A stretch of DNA of 15,953 nt from Nitrospirota bacterium (GCA_015491705.1 WFVK01000038.1:1-15953); one strand, 5' to 3'. Shown: positions 7,355 through 14,695, counted from the first letter of the stretch. Numbers and translations are program-made. Notes: generated by a model from the letters alone, not told the origin.

Positions 7355-8170
7355 ATGAAACCGTGTGGAAAAGCGGCAGTGTATTTGTTCACTGCAACCG
7401 CTGTAATGCTGCTCCTTATGCTCCTTCCGGCCGCGGCAGGGGCGGAGACGCCGGAGGAAAAGGGGCTTGCCATTGCGAGGCAGGCGGATGCGCGCGATAA
7501 GGGATTCAGGGATTCAACGGTCAGTCTGCTCATGACGCTCAAAAACAGGCACGGACAGGAAAGCATCCGCAGGATGCGTATCAAGACGCTTGAAGTGGAG
7601 GGGGACGGCGACAAAAGCCTGAGCATTTTCGACAGCCCCCGGGACGTCAGGGGCACGGCCCTCCTGACATACACGCACAAGTTCGGTGACGACGATCAGT
7701 GGCTCTACCTGCCCGCGCTGAAGCGGGTGAAGCGGATAAGCTCCAGGAACAAATCAGGCTCGTTCATGGGCAGCGAGTTCGCCTATGAAGACATTGCAAG
7801 CCAGGAAGTGGAAAAATACACTTACAAATGGTTGCGGGATGAAGTTTACAACGGCCTGGAGTGTTTCGTAATCGAGCGCTATCCGGTTGACAGGAAGAAC
7901 TCGGGGTATAAACGCCAGGTGATATGGATTGACAAGAAAGAGTACCGCACATTAAAGGTGGATTACTATGACCGCAAGGACTCCCTGCTGAAGACCCTCA
8001 CCCTCAGTGGTTACAGGAAGTACGGCAACAGGTTCTGGCGCGCCTCCGGCATGAACATGATGAACCACCAGAACGGCAAGAGCACGCGTCTGGAATTCTC
8101 GGATTACAGGTTCGGCGTCGGCCTCAGGGACAGCGATTTCAGCAGGAACGGCCTGAAGAGGGCGCGGTAG
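7355..8170 (+). CDS. LolA-like outer membrane lipoprotein-sorting family protein
   Basis: Predicted exported protein, 271 aa. It has a clear signal peptide (hydrophobic about 9-25, likely cut after AAAGA near residue 30) and a single LolA/LolB-type half-barrel domain. The family's conserved stretch is recognisable at about 97-147: DVRGTALLTY, then DDQWLYLPALKRVKRIS, then SFMGSEFAYEDI. Classical LolA carries lipoproteins across the periplasm. This larger subfamily is usually encoded next to RND/MMPL exporters and is thought to carry lipids or other lipophilic cargo, but its substrate is not known. The start at 7355 has GGGAGG 5 nt upstream. The barrel gene begins 8 nt after its stop, so the two are co-transcribed. 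An RND exporter lies 1.5 kb away on the opposite strand. Confidence 0.82.
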   Translation: MKPCGKAAVYLFTATAVMLLLMLLPAAAGAETPEEKGLAIARQADARDKGFRDSTVSLLMTLKNRHGQESIRRMRIKTLEVEGDGDKSLSIFDSPRDVRGTALLTYTHKFGDDDQWLYLPALKRVKRISSRNKSGSFMGSEFAYEDIASQEVEKYTYKWLRDEVYNGLECFVIERYPVDRKNSGYKRQVIWIDKKEYRTLKVDYYDRKDSLLKTLTLSGYRKYGNRFWRASGMNMMNHQNGKSTRLEFSDYRFGVGLRDSDFSRNGLKRAR

Positions 8171-8178
8171 GGGACAGG

Positions 8179-9387
8179 GTGTCAGGCAACGGATACGCAT
8201 CTGCCGGTGTGCCGCTGATGCTTGCCCTCGTGTTTCTGTTTTTTGTATCACGGGCGGAAGCCTGTGAATTGTCCGGCCATGCCACGGTGGAAGGCAGATT
8301 TTTTTTCAATGATGCGCTTTTTCCCGGACAGGAAGGGGAGAGCGCGTCTGTTGCCCTGCAGCCGGAATTTTACCACGGTCGGCAGAACGGCTCAGGCTTT
8401 ACGTTTACCCCGTTTGCAAGATTCGACAGCGCGGACCCGGAGAGAAGCCATTTCGATATCCGCGAACTGAACTATCTGATGCTCGGCGATCAGTGGGAAC
8501 TCACACTCGGTATCAGCAGGGTCTTCTGGGGGGTGACGGAGTTCGTTCACCTGGTGGATATCATAAATCAGACCGACTATGTGGAGGACATTGACGGGGA
8601 GGACAAGCTCGGCCAGCCCATGATTCATCTTTCCATACCGCGTGACCGGGGAGTCGTGGACATGTTTGTGCTGCCCTATTTCAGGGAACGCACATTCCCC
8701 GGTGAAAAGGGGCGCCTGCGCACACAGCCTGTGGTGGATACAGGCAGGCCCGTGTATGAAAGCGCGGCAAAGCAATATCATGTCGACCTCGCCCTCAGGT
8801 ACAGTCTCACGGCAGGGAACTGGGATTTCGGGATTTATTATTTCAGGGGCACGGGCAGGGAGCCGGGACTGCTCTTAAGCACGGACAGCTCCGGCAGGCC
8901 GGTGCTTGTACCCTTTTACATGCAGATAGGCCAGACCGGCCTTGACGTGCAGGCCGTGGTGGGCGACTGGCTCTTTAAACTCGAATCGATTTACAGGACG
9001 AGCAAGGAAAGGGATTTCTTTGCAGGGGCCGCAGGCTTTGAATACTCAATGGTCAATGTGGCCTCCAGCGGCCTGGATGCAGGCCTGATAGCCGAATGGG
9101 CCTATGATGAGCGGGGTGAGGAGGCACCGATGCCCTTTGACAACGATGTAATGCTCGGCATCCGGCTGGCGCTTAATGATGCGGCAGGCACGGAGGCCCT
9201 CATGGGAATAAGCCGGGACCTTGACAGCAGGGACAGTGTTTTCTCTCTTGAATCAGGCAGGAGGCTCGGCGAGGCCTGGAAGATCACCCTCGATGCCTTT
9301 TTTGTGATTGATTCCTCGGAAGAAGATGCCGTCTATCCCCTGCGCGCGGATGACAACCTGCGTATAAGGCTGTCGTATTATTTCTGA
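8179..9387 (+). CDS. Predicted outer-membrane beta-barrel protein of unrecognised family
   Basis: 402 aa protein that I cannot place in a named family. The N-terminus has a hydrophobic stretch (about 12-24) ending in SRAEACELSG, compatible with signal peptidase I cleavage. The sequence AEAC is a poor lipobox, so a lipoprotein is less likely. The body alternates short amphipathic strands with aromatic residues and acidic turns, for example FTFTPFARFDS, NWDFGIYYFRG and LFKLESIYRT, and ends in LRIRLSYYF. A terminal Phe is the usual BAM recognition signal of outer-membrane barrels. The start is GTG at 8179 with AGGGGA a few nt upstream. An ATG at 8218 would shorten the signal peptide and lacks a ribosome site. 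It follows the LolA-like gene by 8 nt, which suggests a shared role in lipid or lipophile traffic. Confidence 0.7.
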   Translation: MSGNGYASAGVPLMLALVFLFFVSRAEACELSGHATVEGRFFFNDALFPGQEGESASVALQPEFYHGRQNGSGFTFTPFARFDSADPERSHFDIRELNYLMLGDQWELTLGISRVFWGVTEFVHLVDIINQTDYVEDIDGEDKLGQPMIHLSIPRDRGVVDMFVLPYFRERTFPGEKGRLRTQPVVDTGRPVYESAAKQYHVDLALRYSLTAGNWDFGIYYFRGTGREPGLLLSTDSSGRPVLVPFYMQIGQTGLDVQAVVGDWLFKLESIYRTSKERDFFAGAAGFEYSMVNVASSGLDAGLIAEWAYDERGEEAPMPFDNDVMLGIRLALNDAAGTEALMGISRDLDSRDSVFSLESGRRLGEAWKITLDAFFVIDSSEEDAVYPLRADDNLRIRLSYYF

Positions 9388-9392
9388 ATCTG

Positions 9393-9605
9393 CCTTAACG
9401 TTGCATAAACCGGCTGGAGAGCCCGCCGTAAAACCTTTATAAAGCGATGGGATATTGGAAATACGTCTCTGTTGCAGGAAGTAACGGGGAGTGAAATTGC
9501 AAAAGAGGTTGATATGCGTGCTGAATATTTCCTCAAGAAATCGCAGATAAAGCTTTTCCGCCGGGCTCTCCCGCCTGCGGACGATGGTGTTATGCAACTG
9601 TAAGG
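9393..9605. repeat. 213-bp imperfect palindrome (MITE- or REPIN-like) between convergent genes
   Basis: This element fills most of the 251-bp gene-free spacer at 9388-9638. Outer arms: 9393-9408 (CCTTAACGTTGCATAA) pairs with the reverse complement of 9590-9605 at 14 of 16 positions. Inner arms: 9416-9440 pairs with the reverse complement of 9547-9571 at 22 of 25 positions. Further in, GCGAT at 9444-9448 and GGAAATA at 9457-9463 pair with 9540-9544 and 9526-9532. About 60 bp in the middle is unpaired. Small hairpins (GGCTggagAGCC at 9412-9423, CGGGctctCCCG at 9562-9573) sit within each arm. No transposase reading frame is inside. It may be a degenerate non-autonomous mobile element, and could act as a bidirectional terminator for the converging transcripts. 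No family is identified. Confidence 0.65.
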
Positions 9606-9638
9606 TCTGTAAGAGATGCACGGCAACATTAAGGGTTA

Positions 9639-11939
9639 TTAACCTTTTCCCTCTCTGTCCGCTTTCATCAGCAGAACCGGAAGGAATAAAAAATCGAGGA
9701 GCAGGGCAAGCGTTATGGTAATGGCCGTCATCAGTCCCATCTCCGAATTGAGCTTGAATCCTGAAAATGAGAGCACCATGAACCCTCCCACCAGCGCCGC
9801 GGTCGTGACCCACATGGCTGTCCCCACAGTGTCAAAGGAATACCGTATGGCACCGGGGGGATCCGCGCCGGTTTCACGCCTGGCGCGGAGGTACTTGCTC
9901 ATAAAGTGAATGGTGTCGTCCACCACTATGCCGAGGGTCATCGCCGCTATAACCGACAGGCTCAGTCCCGCCTGTCCCTCGACCGCGCCCCAGATGCCGA
10001 ATGCCATGAAAGCGGGGGACAGGTTCGGTATCAGGCTCAGGAGCCCGAGCCTGACACTCTTCAGGGCAAGCATGAGTATGCCTGAAATCAGTACCAGTGC
10101 GCCGATGGAGGCGCCCAGCATGCTGTTGATGTTGCGCCCGGATATATGCGCCCAGATGATCGACAGTCCCGAGCCGTATGTGAATATTGCCTCGGGCGCA
10201 TTCGCCTTGAGCCACCGCCGCGCCCTGTCGTCCATTTCCCGCAGTTCCCGGGTGGTTGAATCCCTCATGGTCACGATCATGCGGGTTGCGGACTTGTCTA
10301 CATTGATCTGGTTGTTGAGGTCAAGGCCGAAGGGAAGCGACATCTCGTAGAGGAGGAGGTACTGGGCCGCCAGTTCCCGGTTTTCGGGTATTCTGTAGTA
10401 AGATTCATCGTCGCCGTGCATGTTCCTGTTCAGGCGCTTGAATATATCGGTGATCGTATTGACATTGACGACCTTCGGCTGCCTGCGGTACCATGCCGCA
10501 AATTTGTCCACAACGGACAGGTATGCAGGATCATTGATGCCCCCTGTCTCACCGGAATCCAGCGAGTATTCTATTATGTTGAAGCCGCTCAGGTTCTCCT
10601 GTGTAAAATCGGATGCCTTACGGATGTCATAACGCTCGTCGAAATACTTGATCCAGTCATCGTTCAGCTCAAGGCGCATAATCCCCGCTGTGAGGACGGC
10701 GATCACGATCAGCGCCGCCCGGAACAGGAATTCCCGGCGCCTGACCACCAGGTCCGCAAGGCGCATGCAGAGACCGCGGCCCTCCTCTTCAGCGGCCGCT
10801 CCTGCCCGCACCGGGAGCACGGCCATGAGCGCGGGCAGGAATGTAACTGAATATATCAGTGCCGCGGTGACACCCGCTGCTACTATATTGCCAAGATCGT
10901 GAAAGGGAGGGGCATCGGAGAAGTTCATGCTCAGAAACCCGATCGCCGTGGTGGCGCTGGTAAGAAAGACCGGCTGGAGGTTGATTCTCAGGGACTCGGC
11001 AACGGCATCCTCCTGTTTCATGCCCGCACGCATCCGGCGGAGCATCGTCACCAGAATGTGTACACTGTCGGCGACCGCCAGCACCAGGATGATGGTAGGG
11101 GCATTGGCTGAAGCAGGGTTCAGGGACATGCCGAGCCAGCCGGCCAGCCCCATGCCGCTGATCACGGAAAAGAGTATAACAACAAGTGTGGCAAAGGTGG
11201 CGGCAAGGGAGCGCAGCGACAGGCCTATTATCAGGAGGATGGCGAAAAACATCACGGGCACGAGTGTGGATATATCATCCCTCGTGGCCTCGGCAAAGGC
11301 ATTGTCGAACATGATCGCCCCTGTAAGATACACGTCTGTGCCGGGATGCCGCGCCCTGAACTCATCCGCCATCCTGCGTGCGAATGCGGCAACCTCGGGC
11401 ACCTCGTCCCTGGATTTGCGGGGCAGGAGAATATTGACACTCACACCCGCCGCATGCCCGGAGGGTGAGACCAGGCGGTTGACGAGAAGGGGCTCGGAGA
11501 GCGCGGCGGCACGTATTCTCCTGATATCCGCTTCCGTCAGGTCTGCGGCGTTCTGCACGAGGGGTTCAACGATAAGTTCGTCTCCCTCCGCCCGGGTATA
11601 CTGGAAATTCGTGATTGAGTCCACACGGTTGGAATAAGGTATCTGCCAGGAGGCCTCGGTGAGTTCCTCTATTGCTGCAAGCGTTTCCCCGGTAAAGACA
11701 TCGCCGTCTTTCGGCGCGATGACAAAAAGGACATTGTCAATCCTGTTGTAAGTATTCTCCAGCGCCTCCAGGGCCTGCAACTGAGGGTCTTCCCTGCTGA
11801 AGAACACCCTCAGGTCGTTATTGAATGTCAGAAACCGCGTGCCCGCCGCGGCACCCAGTACAAGCACAACTGTGAGGGCGATTATCCACCACCTGTACCT
11901 GAGCACCCACTTTCCCCAGACTCCCTCCAACTGTGTCAT
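9639..11939 (-). CDS. RND/MMPL-family inner-membrane exporter
   Basis: Predicted proton-driven exporter of lipids or hydrophobic compounds, 766 aa. Two homologous halves each have one membrane helix (about 13-32 and 399-413), a large periplasmic loop (about 33-215 and 414-595) and a bundle of five helices. The charged membrane residues expected for proton relay are present: Asp281 with His284 in VADSVHI and Asp664-Asp665 with His668 in VDDTIHF. Its size matches the MMPL/HpnN-type branch and is smaller than AcrB (about 1050). HpnN-like proteins move hopanoids and related RNDs move other lipids; the cargo here is unknown. The ATG at 11939 has only a weak ribosome site. It converges on the LolA-like and barrel genes, its likely partners, and lies 36 nt downstream of the sugar-transferase gene. 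Inverted 20-bp repeats flank it. Confidence 0.88.
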   Translation of the reverse strand: MTQLEGVWGKWVLRYRWWIIALTVVLVLGAAAGTRFLTFNNDLRVFFSREDPQLQALEALENTYNRIDNVLFVIAPKDGDVFTGETLAAIEELTEASWQIPYSNRVDSITNFQYTRAEGDELIVEPLVQNAADLTEADIRRIRAAALSEPLLVNRLVSPSGHAAGVSVNILLPRKSRDEVPEVAAFARRMADEFRARHPGTDVYLTGAIMFDNAFAEATRDDISTLVPVMFFAILLIIGLSLRSLAATFATLVVILFSVISGMGLAGWLGMSLNPASANAPTIILVLAVADSVHILVTMLRRMRAGMKQEDAVAESLRINLQPVFLTSATTAIGFLSMNFSDAPPFHDLGNIVAAGVTAALIYSVTFLPALMAVLPVRAGAAAEEEGRGLCMRLADLVVRRREFLFRAALIVIAVLTAGIMRLELNDDWIKYFDERYDIRKASDFTQENLSGFNIIEYSLDSGETGGINDPAYLSVVDKFAAWYRRQPKVVNVNTITDIFKRLNRNMHGDDESYYRIPENRELAAQYLLLYEMSLPFGLDLNNQINVDKSATRMIVTMRDSTTRELREMDDRARRWLKANAPEAIFTYGSGLSIIWAHISGRNINSMLGASIGALVLISGILMLALKSVRLGLLSLIPNLSPAFMAFGIWGAVEGQAGLSLSVIAAMTLGIVVDDTIHFMSKYLRARRETGADPPGAIRYSFDTVGTAMWVTTAALVGGFMVLSFSGFKLNSEMGLMTAITITLALLLDFLFLPVLLMKADREGKG

Positions 11940-11954
11940 CTCATAATCGCCGCA

Positions 11955-11974
11955 CCGGTTTATGCATCATTAAG
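11955..11974. repeat. Inverted copy of the 20-bp sequence at 9394-9413, flanking the RND gene
   Basis: CCGGTTTATGCATCATTAAG here is the reverse complement of CTTAACGTTGCATAAACCGG at 9394-9413 at 17 of 20 positions, including an unbroken 12-bp CCGGTTTATGCA. It lies in the 36-nt spacer between the sugar-transferase stop and the RND start, so the two copies bracket the whole RND gene in inverted orientation. The right end of the 9393-9605 palindrome is a third, weaker relative. Confidence 0.5.
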
Positions 11975-11975
11975 T

Positions 11976-13397
11976 TTAATACACACCTTCACCATTGAAC
12001 ACCACCCTTATTGTCCTGAACAGGATAACAATATCCAGCCACAGGTTCCAGTTTCTGACATACCATGAGTCAAGCACCACCCTGTAATCATACCCGGTGT
12101 TGTTCCTCCCGCTGACCTGCCACAGGCCGGTAATGCCCGGCAGTACCCCGAAGCAGAGTTTCGCCTGCTCCCTGTAGTAAGCATCTATCTCCCTTTTTGT
12201 AACAGGCCTCGGCCCTACAAGGCTCATCTCCCCCTTCAGCACATTGAATATCTGCGGCAGTTCGTCAAGAGACGTCCGCCTCAGAAACCTGCCGATTTTA
12301 GTAATCCTCGGATCATTTCTGAGTTTCCAGTTGTGCTTCCATTCATTCCTTGTCTCCTCGCTGCTCTGCAGCAGGCTGTCAAGCCTCTCTTCGGCGTCGC
12401 TGAACATCGTTCTGAATTTATAGCACTTAAACGGCCTGTCGTTTTTCCCCCGCCGCTCCTGTGAATATATGACGGGGCCGGGGGAACTGATCTTGATCAG
12501 TGCGGCGATTATCATCATGGGGACGGCAAGAAAGATAAGCAGAATCACGCTGACGAACAGATCGAAAACCTTCTTAATCAAGATATTGGCCGGCTGCGCA
12601 AGGTTGTTCTTTACCTCAAGGCCGATCGCCTGTTCCTGGAAAAAATGCTGCAGGTTCGTCCCGAGCACGGTTATTCCGAACAGGTCGGGGATGAGAATGA
12701 TATTCCGGGCCTTGTGCTGGAGCCTGTTGACAAGGGAAATGAATTTGTTCTTTTCACAGCCGGGCATTGCTATCACGATATCCTCAATCCCGCACCTTCC
12801 GATGTATTTATGCGCCTTGTCCACCCCTGCGTGTATCTTTACACCGCCGATCCTGCCGCCTATCTTTGCGGGGTCATCATCAAGAAAGCCGACGACATTC
12901 AGGCCGAGGTTTTTATCTCTCTTCAGGGCATTAAAGATAAGCTCTCCGGTTTTGCCCGCCCCGAGAATGAGAACCTTGCTTTTAAGCAGGCCGACGAATA
13001 TCAGAAACTTCTTGGCGTTGAGCCTGACCGCCGGAAAAACAGGAATGGATATGATACCCATCAGCACCAGGACGGTTCTTGAGACCCGCTCTCCGACCTT
13101 GCCGAGATACAGTATGGAGAATGTGGCAAGGGTGGCGAAGAAGATGACCTTCCACAGCATCTTTACCTCATCCCAGAATGAAAACCTCTTTGAATACAGC
13201 CCCTCGTAGGCAAGAAAAAAGAGCCATACAGGAAAGACCCACCAGAAAAATGTAAAGCTCTCGTGAGGATATACCGGAAACTCATGGAAGCGGGGCAAAA
13301 CATCCTTTCTGAGGAATATCGCGCCCTGAAGCACCATGAAGATAGTGAGCGTATCTATTATGAAAAGTGCAAATATCCCCAGACTTCTTTTGGTCAT
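11976..13397 (-). CDS. Polyprenyl-phosphate sugar-1-phosphate transferase (WbaP/WcaJ type)
   Basis: Inner-membrane enzyme that starts a surface glycan by moving a sugar-1-phosphate from a nucleotide sugar to undecaprenyl phosphate. 473 aa, the usual WbaP/WcaJ length. It has four or five N-terminal helices (about 5-120), a Rossmann-like central domain (about 130-245, VLILGAGKTGE at 133-143), a re-entrant or membrane helix (about 268-292) and a C-terminal catalytic domain. The catalytic domain holds ERRGKNDRPFKCYKFRTM (304-321), the Asp-Glu dyad in DELPQ (368-372), GEMSLVGPRPV (379-389) and PGITGLWQVSGRN (410-422). The sugar (galactose, glucose or other) cannot be read from sequence. No further glycosyltransferases, flippase or polymerase lie in the window, so it is an isolated initiator. 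A near-consensus promoter precedes it. Confidence 0.93.
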   Translation of the reverse strand: MTKRSLGIFALFIIDTLTIFMVLQGAIFLRKDVLPRFHEFPVYPHESFTFFWWVFPVWLFFLAYEGLYSKRFSFWDEVKMLWKVIFFATLATFSILYLGKVGERVSRTVLVLMGIISIPVFPAVRLNAKKFLIFVGLLKSKVLILGAGKTGELIFNALKRDKNLGLNVVGFLDDDPAKIGGRIGGVKIHAGVDKAHKYIGRCGIEDIVIAMPGCEKNKFISLVNRLQHKARNIILIPDLFGITVLGTNLQHFFQEQAIGLEVKNNLAQPANILIKKVFDLFVSVILLIFLAVPMMIIAALIKISSPGPVIYSQERRGKNDRPFKCYKFRTMFSDAEERLDSLLQSSEETRNEWKHNWKLRNDPRITKIGRFLRRTSLDELPQIFNVLKGEMSLVGPRPVTKREIDAYYREQAKLCFGVLPGITGLWQVSGRNNTGYDYRVVLDSWYVRNWNLWLDIVILFRTIRVVFNGEGVY

Positions 13398-13409
13398 ATT
13401 TGTGAAGCC

Positions 13410-13449
13410 CTGTTCGGAACAGCTTTTAACAATCCACAGGGCCGCTGTG
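13410..13449 (-). promoter_or_regulatory. Two palindromes in the leader of the sugar-transferase gene
   Basis: CTGTTCGGAACAG (13410-13422) is a perfect palindrome apart from its central base and ends 12 nt upstream of the ATG at 13397. CACAGggccgCTGTG (13435-13449) can form a 5-bp stem. Both lie between the predicted transcription start and the gene, so they may be an operator or an RNA structure near the ribosome site. The spacing does not match the E. coli LexA box. No regulator is recognised. Confidence 0.3.
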
Positions 13450-13490
13450 TCTTATATCCCAAAGAATAACAGGTCGCCGGCATCAGAAAG

Positions 13491-13519
13491 ATTATAGTGC
13501 TTATATTGGAATACGTCAA
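13491..13519 (-). promoter_or_regulatory. Near-consensus sigma-70 promoter for the sugar-transferase gene
   Basis: On the minus strand TTGACG (13519-13514), a 17-nt spacer and a perfect TATAAT (13496-13491). Transcription would start near 13484, giving a leader of about 87 nt before the ATG at 13397. This is the best promoter match in the window. Confidence 0.65.
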
Positions 13520-13582
13520 CGTTACCACCGGCGCTTCGGGACCCGGTTCTCAGCGTAAAGCGGCAGAGGCATGTATCCGTGC

Positions 13583-13612
13583 TTGAATTATAAGTTCAAA
13601 GCATGTCATAAT
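13583..13612 (+). promoter_or_regulatory. Candidate promoter for the SurA-like gene
   Basis: TTGAAT (13583-13588) and CATAAT (13607-13612) are 18 nt apart, placing transcription start near 13619. This lies downstream of the in-frame ATG at 13571 and so supports the ATG at 13643. The -35 box sits in an imperfect palindrome, TTGAATTATAAGTTCAA (13583-13599), which could be an operator. Confidence 0.4.
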
Positions 13613-13642
13613 TTTGCTTGTTTAACCCTTTATCCAAACATC

Positions 13643-14617
13643 ATGAAGAAAAAGATCATTTACACGATTGCGGTGCTGTTCACAGCCTTGGGGAGCCTGG
13701 TATCCGGCCTTCATATGGCTTACGGCGCCGTGCTGCTCGACAGGGTTGTTGCGACCGTCAACAGCGAGGTTATAACCTGGAGTGAACTGGTGAACATGAT
13801 CAAACTGGAGGGAAAGGCATACATAGAGAAGGGCTCCCCTGAGGAAAGGCGGAAAAGGATACGGGAGCTTGAGAAGCCTTTCCTTAACAAACTGATTCAG
13901 ATGAAGCTCGAGCTTCAGGAGGCCCGTGAAATGGGCCTTTCCGTGAGTGATGCCGAGATTGACAGCGCTGTGGAGGACATCCGGAAAAAATTCGGTCTGA
14001 CGCAGGAGGCGCTTCTGGCCTCTCTCAGTGCGGAAGGGATGTCTCTGGAGGATTACAGGGCCAGGCTGAAAGAGCAGATTCTCATATCAAAGGCGGTGAA
14101 TTATGCCATCAAGTCCAGAATCGTGATTACAGACAGGGAAATCCGGGAATATTACGAGGCCAACAGGGAAAGGTTCACCGGCAAGGAAAAGGTGAGGATA
14201 AGACAGATATTCTTTGCAGCTCCGGCAGACGACTCCCGGAAGGGGGCTGTCGAGGCCCGGGCCCGGGAAATAATGCAGAAGATCCGAAAGGGGGAGGACT
14301 TCGCCAGGCTTGCGATTCAGTACTCCGAGGGCCCCAACAGGCAGTCCGGGGGGGATCTCGGTTATATAAGCCGCGGCAGCGCGCTCAGGGAAGTCGAAGA
14401 TGTGGCCTTCGCGCTGAAGACCGGGGAGGTCAGCCAGCCGTTCTGGGGGCCCGGGGGCCTCCGTATAATAAAGGTCGAGGACAGAATAGAAGCCGGCGGC
14501 ATGGAAAAGGCCAGGGAAAAGATAAAAGATATCCTTTTTAAAAAGGCTTTTGAGGCAAGGTACCGTGAATGGAGCGCAGCGCTGAGGGAAAAGGCCTATG
14601 TGGAGGTGAAGCTTTAA
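13643..14617 (+). CDS. SurA/PpiC-type periplasmic peptidyl-prolyl isomerase, single parvulin domain
   Basis: Predicted periplasmic chaperone for outer-membrane proteins, 324 aa from the ATG at 13643. The signal peptide starts MKKKIIYTIAVLF and is probably cut after AYGA (residue 29). The SurA N-terminal chaperone region spans about 30-160, including the typical start LLDRVVATVNSEVITWSEL. One parvulin isomerase domain follows (about 175-270) with RIRQIFF, FARLAIQYSEGPN, GGDLGYISRG and the ending GGLRIIKVEDR. E. coli SurA (428 aa) has two parvulin domains; single-domain versions are common outside Proteobacteria. An upstream ATG at 13571 would give a 24-residue extension lacking signal-peptide character, and it lies before the predicted promoter. 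The chosen start has no clear Shine-Dalgarno. guaB follows in the same direction after 121 nt. Confidence 0.85.
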   Translation: MKKKIIYTIAVLFTALGSLVSGLHMAYGAVLLDRVVATVNSEVITWSELVNMIKLEGKAYIEKGSPEERRKRIRELEKPFLNKLIQMKLELQEAREMGLSVSDAEIDSAVEDIRKKFGLTQEALLASLSAEGMSLEDYRARLKEQILISKAVNYAIKSRIVITDREIREYYEANRERFTGKEKVRIRQIFFAAPADDSRKGAVEARAREIMQKIRKGEDFARLAIQYSEGPNRQSGGDLGYISRGSALREVEDVAFALKTGEVSQPFWGPGGLRIIKVEDRIEAGGMEKAREKIKDILFKKAFEARYREWSAALREKAYVEVKL

Positions 14618-14670
14618 CCTTGTTAACGTTCCAGGGCCCGGCGGTTCAGCACTTATAAGGCGACGGGGAT
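14618..14670. repeat. Diverged copy of one arm of the 9393-9605 repeat, upstream of guaB
   Basis: Starting right after the SurA-like stop codon, this stretch shares TTAACGTT with the outer arm. GCCCGGCGG (14636-14644) is identical to the reverse complement of 9558-9566. AGC, then TTATAA, GCGA and GGGATA follow in the same order as in the palindrome arms, with small gaps. Similarity was judged by eye and is moderate. It suggests a dispersed intergenic repeat family. Confidence 0.4.
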
Positions 14671-14674
14671 ACTC

Positions 14675-14695
14675 TCCCCCCTGTGTTGAGGGGGA
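14675..14695 (+). other. Hairpin in the guaB upstream region
   Basis: TCCCCC (14675-14680) pairs with GGGGGA (14690-14695) around a 9-nt loop. No run of T follows, so it is not a standard intrinsic terminator. It may be an RNA structure in the surA-like/guaB transcript. Confidence 0.35.

Noticed and set aside
9253..9813. Minus-strand reading frame spanning the palindromic spacer
   Set aside because: It overlaps the 3' ends of both the barrel and RND genes and reads through the palindrome. The predicted protein is compositionally odd with no ribosome site, so a transposase remnant could not be supported.
10927..11637. Plus-strand 236-codon frame opposite the RND gene
   Set aside because: It is a shadow of the high-G+C RND coding frame; its Arg/Ser/Thr-rich translation lacks domains.
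13410..13422. LexA/SOS box
   Set aside because: The half-site spacing (CTGT-N5-ACAG) differs from the E. coli box, and the GTTC/GAAC order and spacing also do not fit the Bacillus-type box.
13514..13560. Possible third copy of the repeat arm (AACGTT followed by GC-rich blocks)
   Set aside because: Only short scattered matches to the 9393 and 14618 copies after several gaps, and it overlaps the -35 box of a good promoter.
13571..13642. Upstream ATG start for the SurA-like gene
   Set aside because: It would precede the predicted promoter and place a Cys-rich, non-signal extension before a normal MKKK signal peptide.
14675..14695. Intrinsic terminator or purine riboswitch upstream of guaB
   Set aside because: The hairpin is not followed by a T-run, and the 121-nt spacer shows no conserved purine aptamer core that I can recognise.
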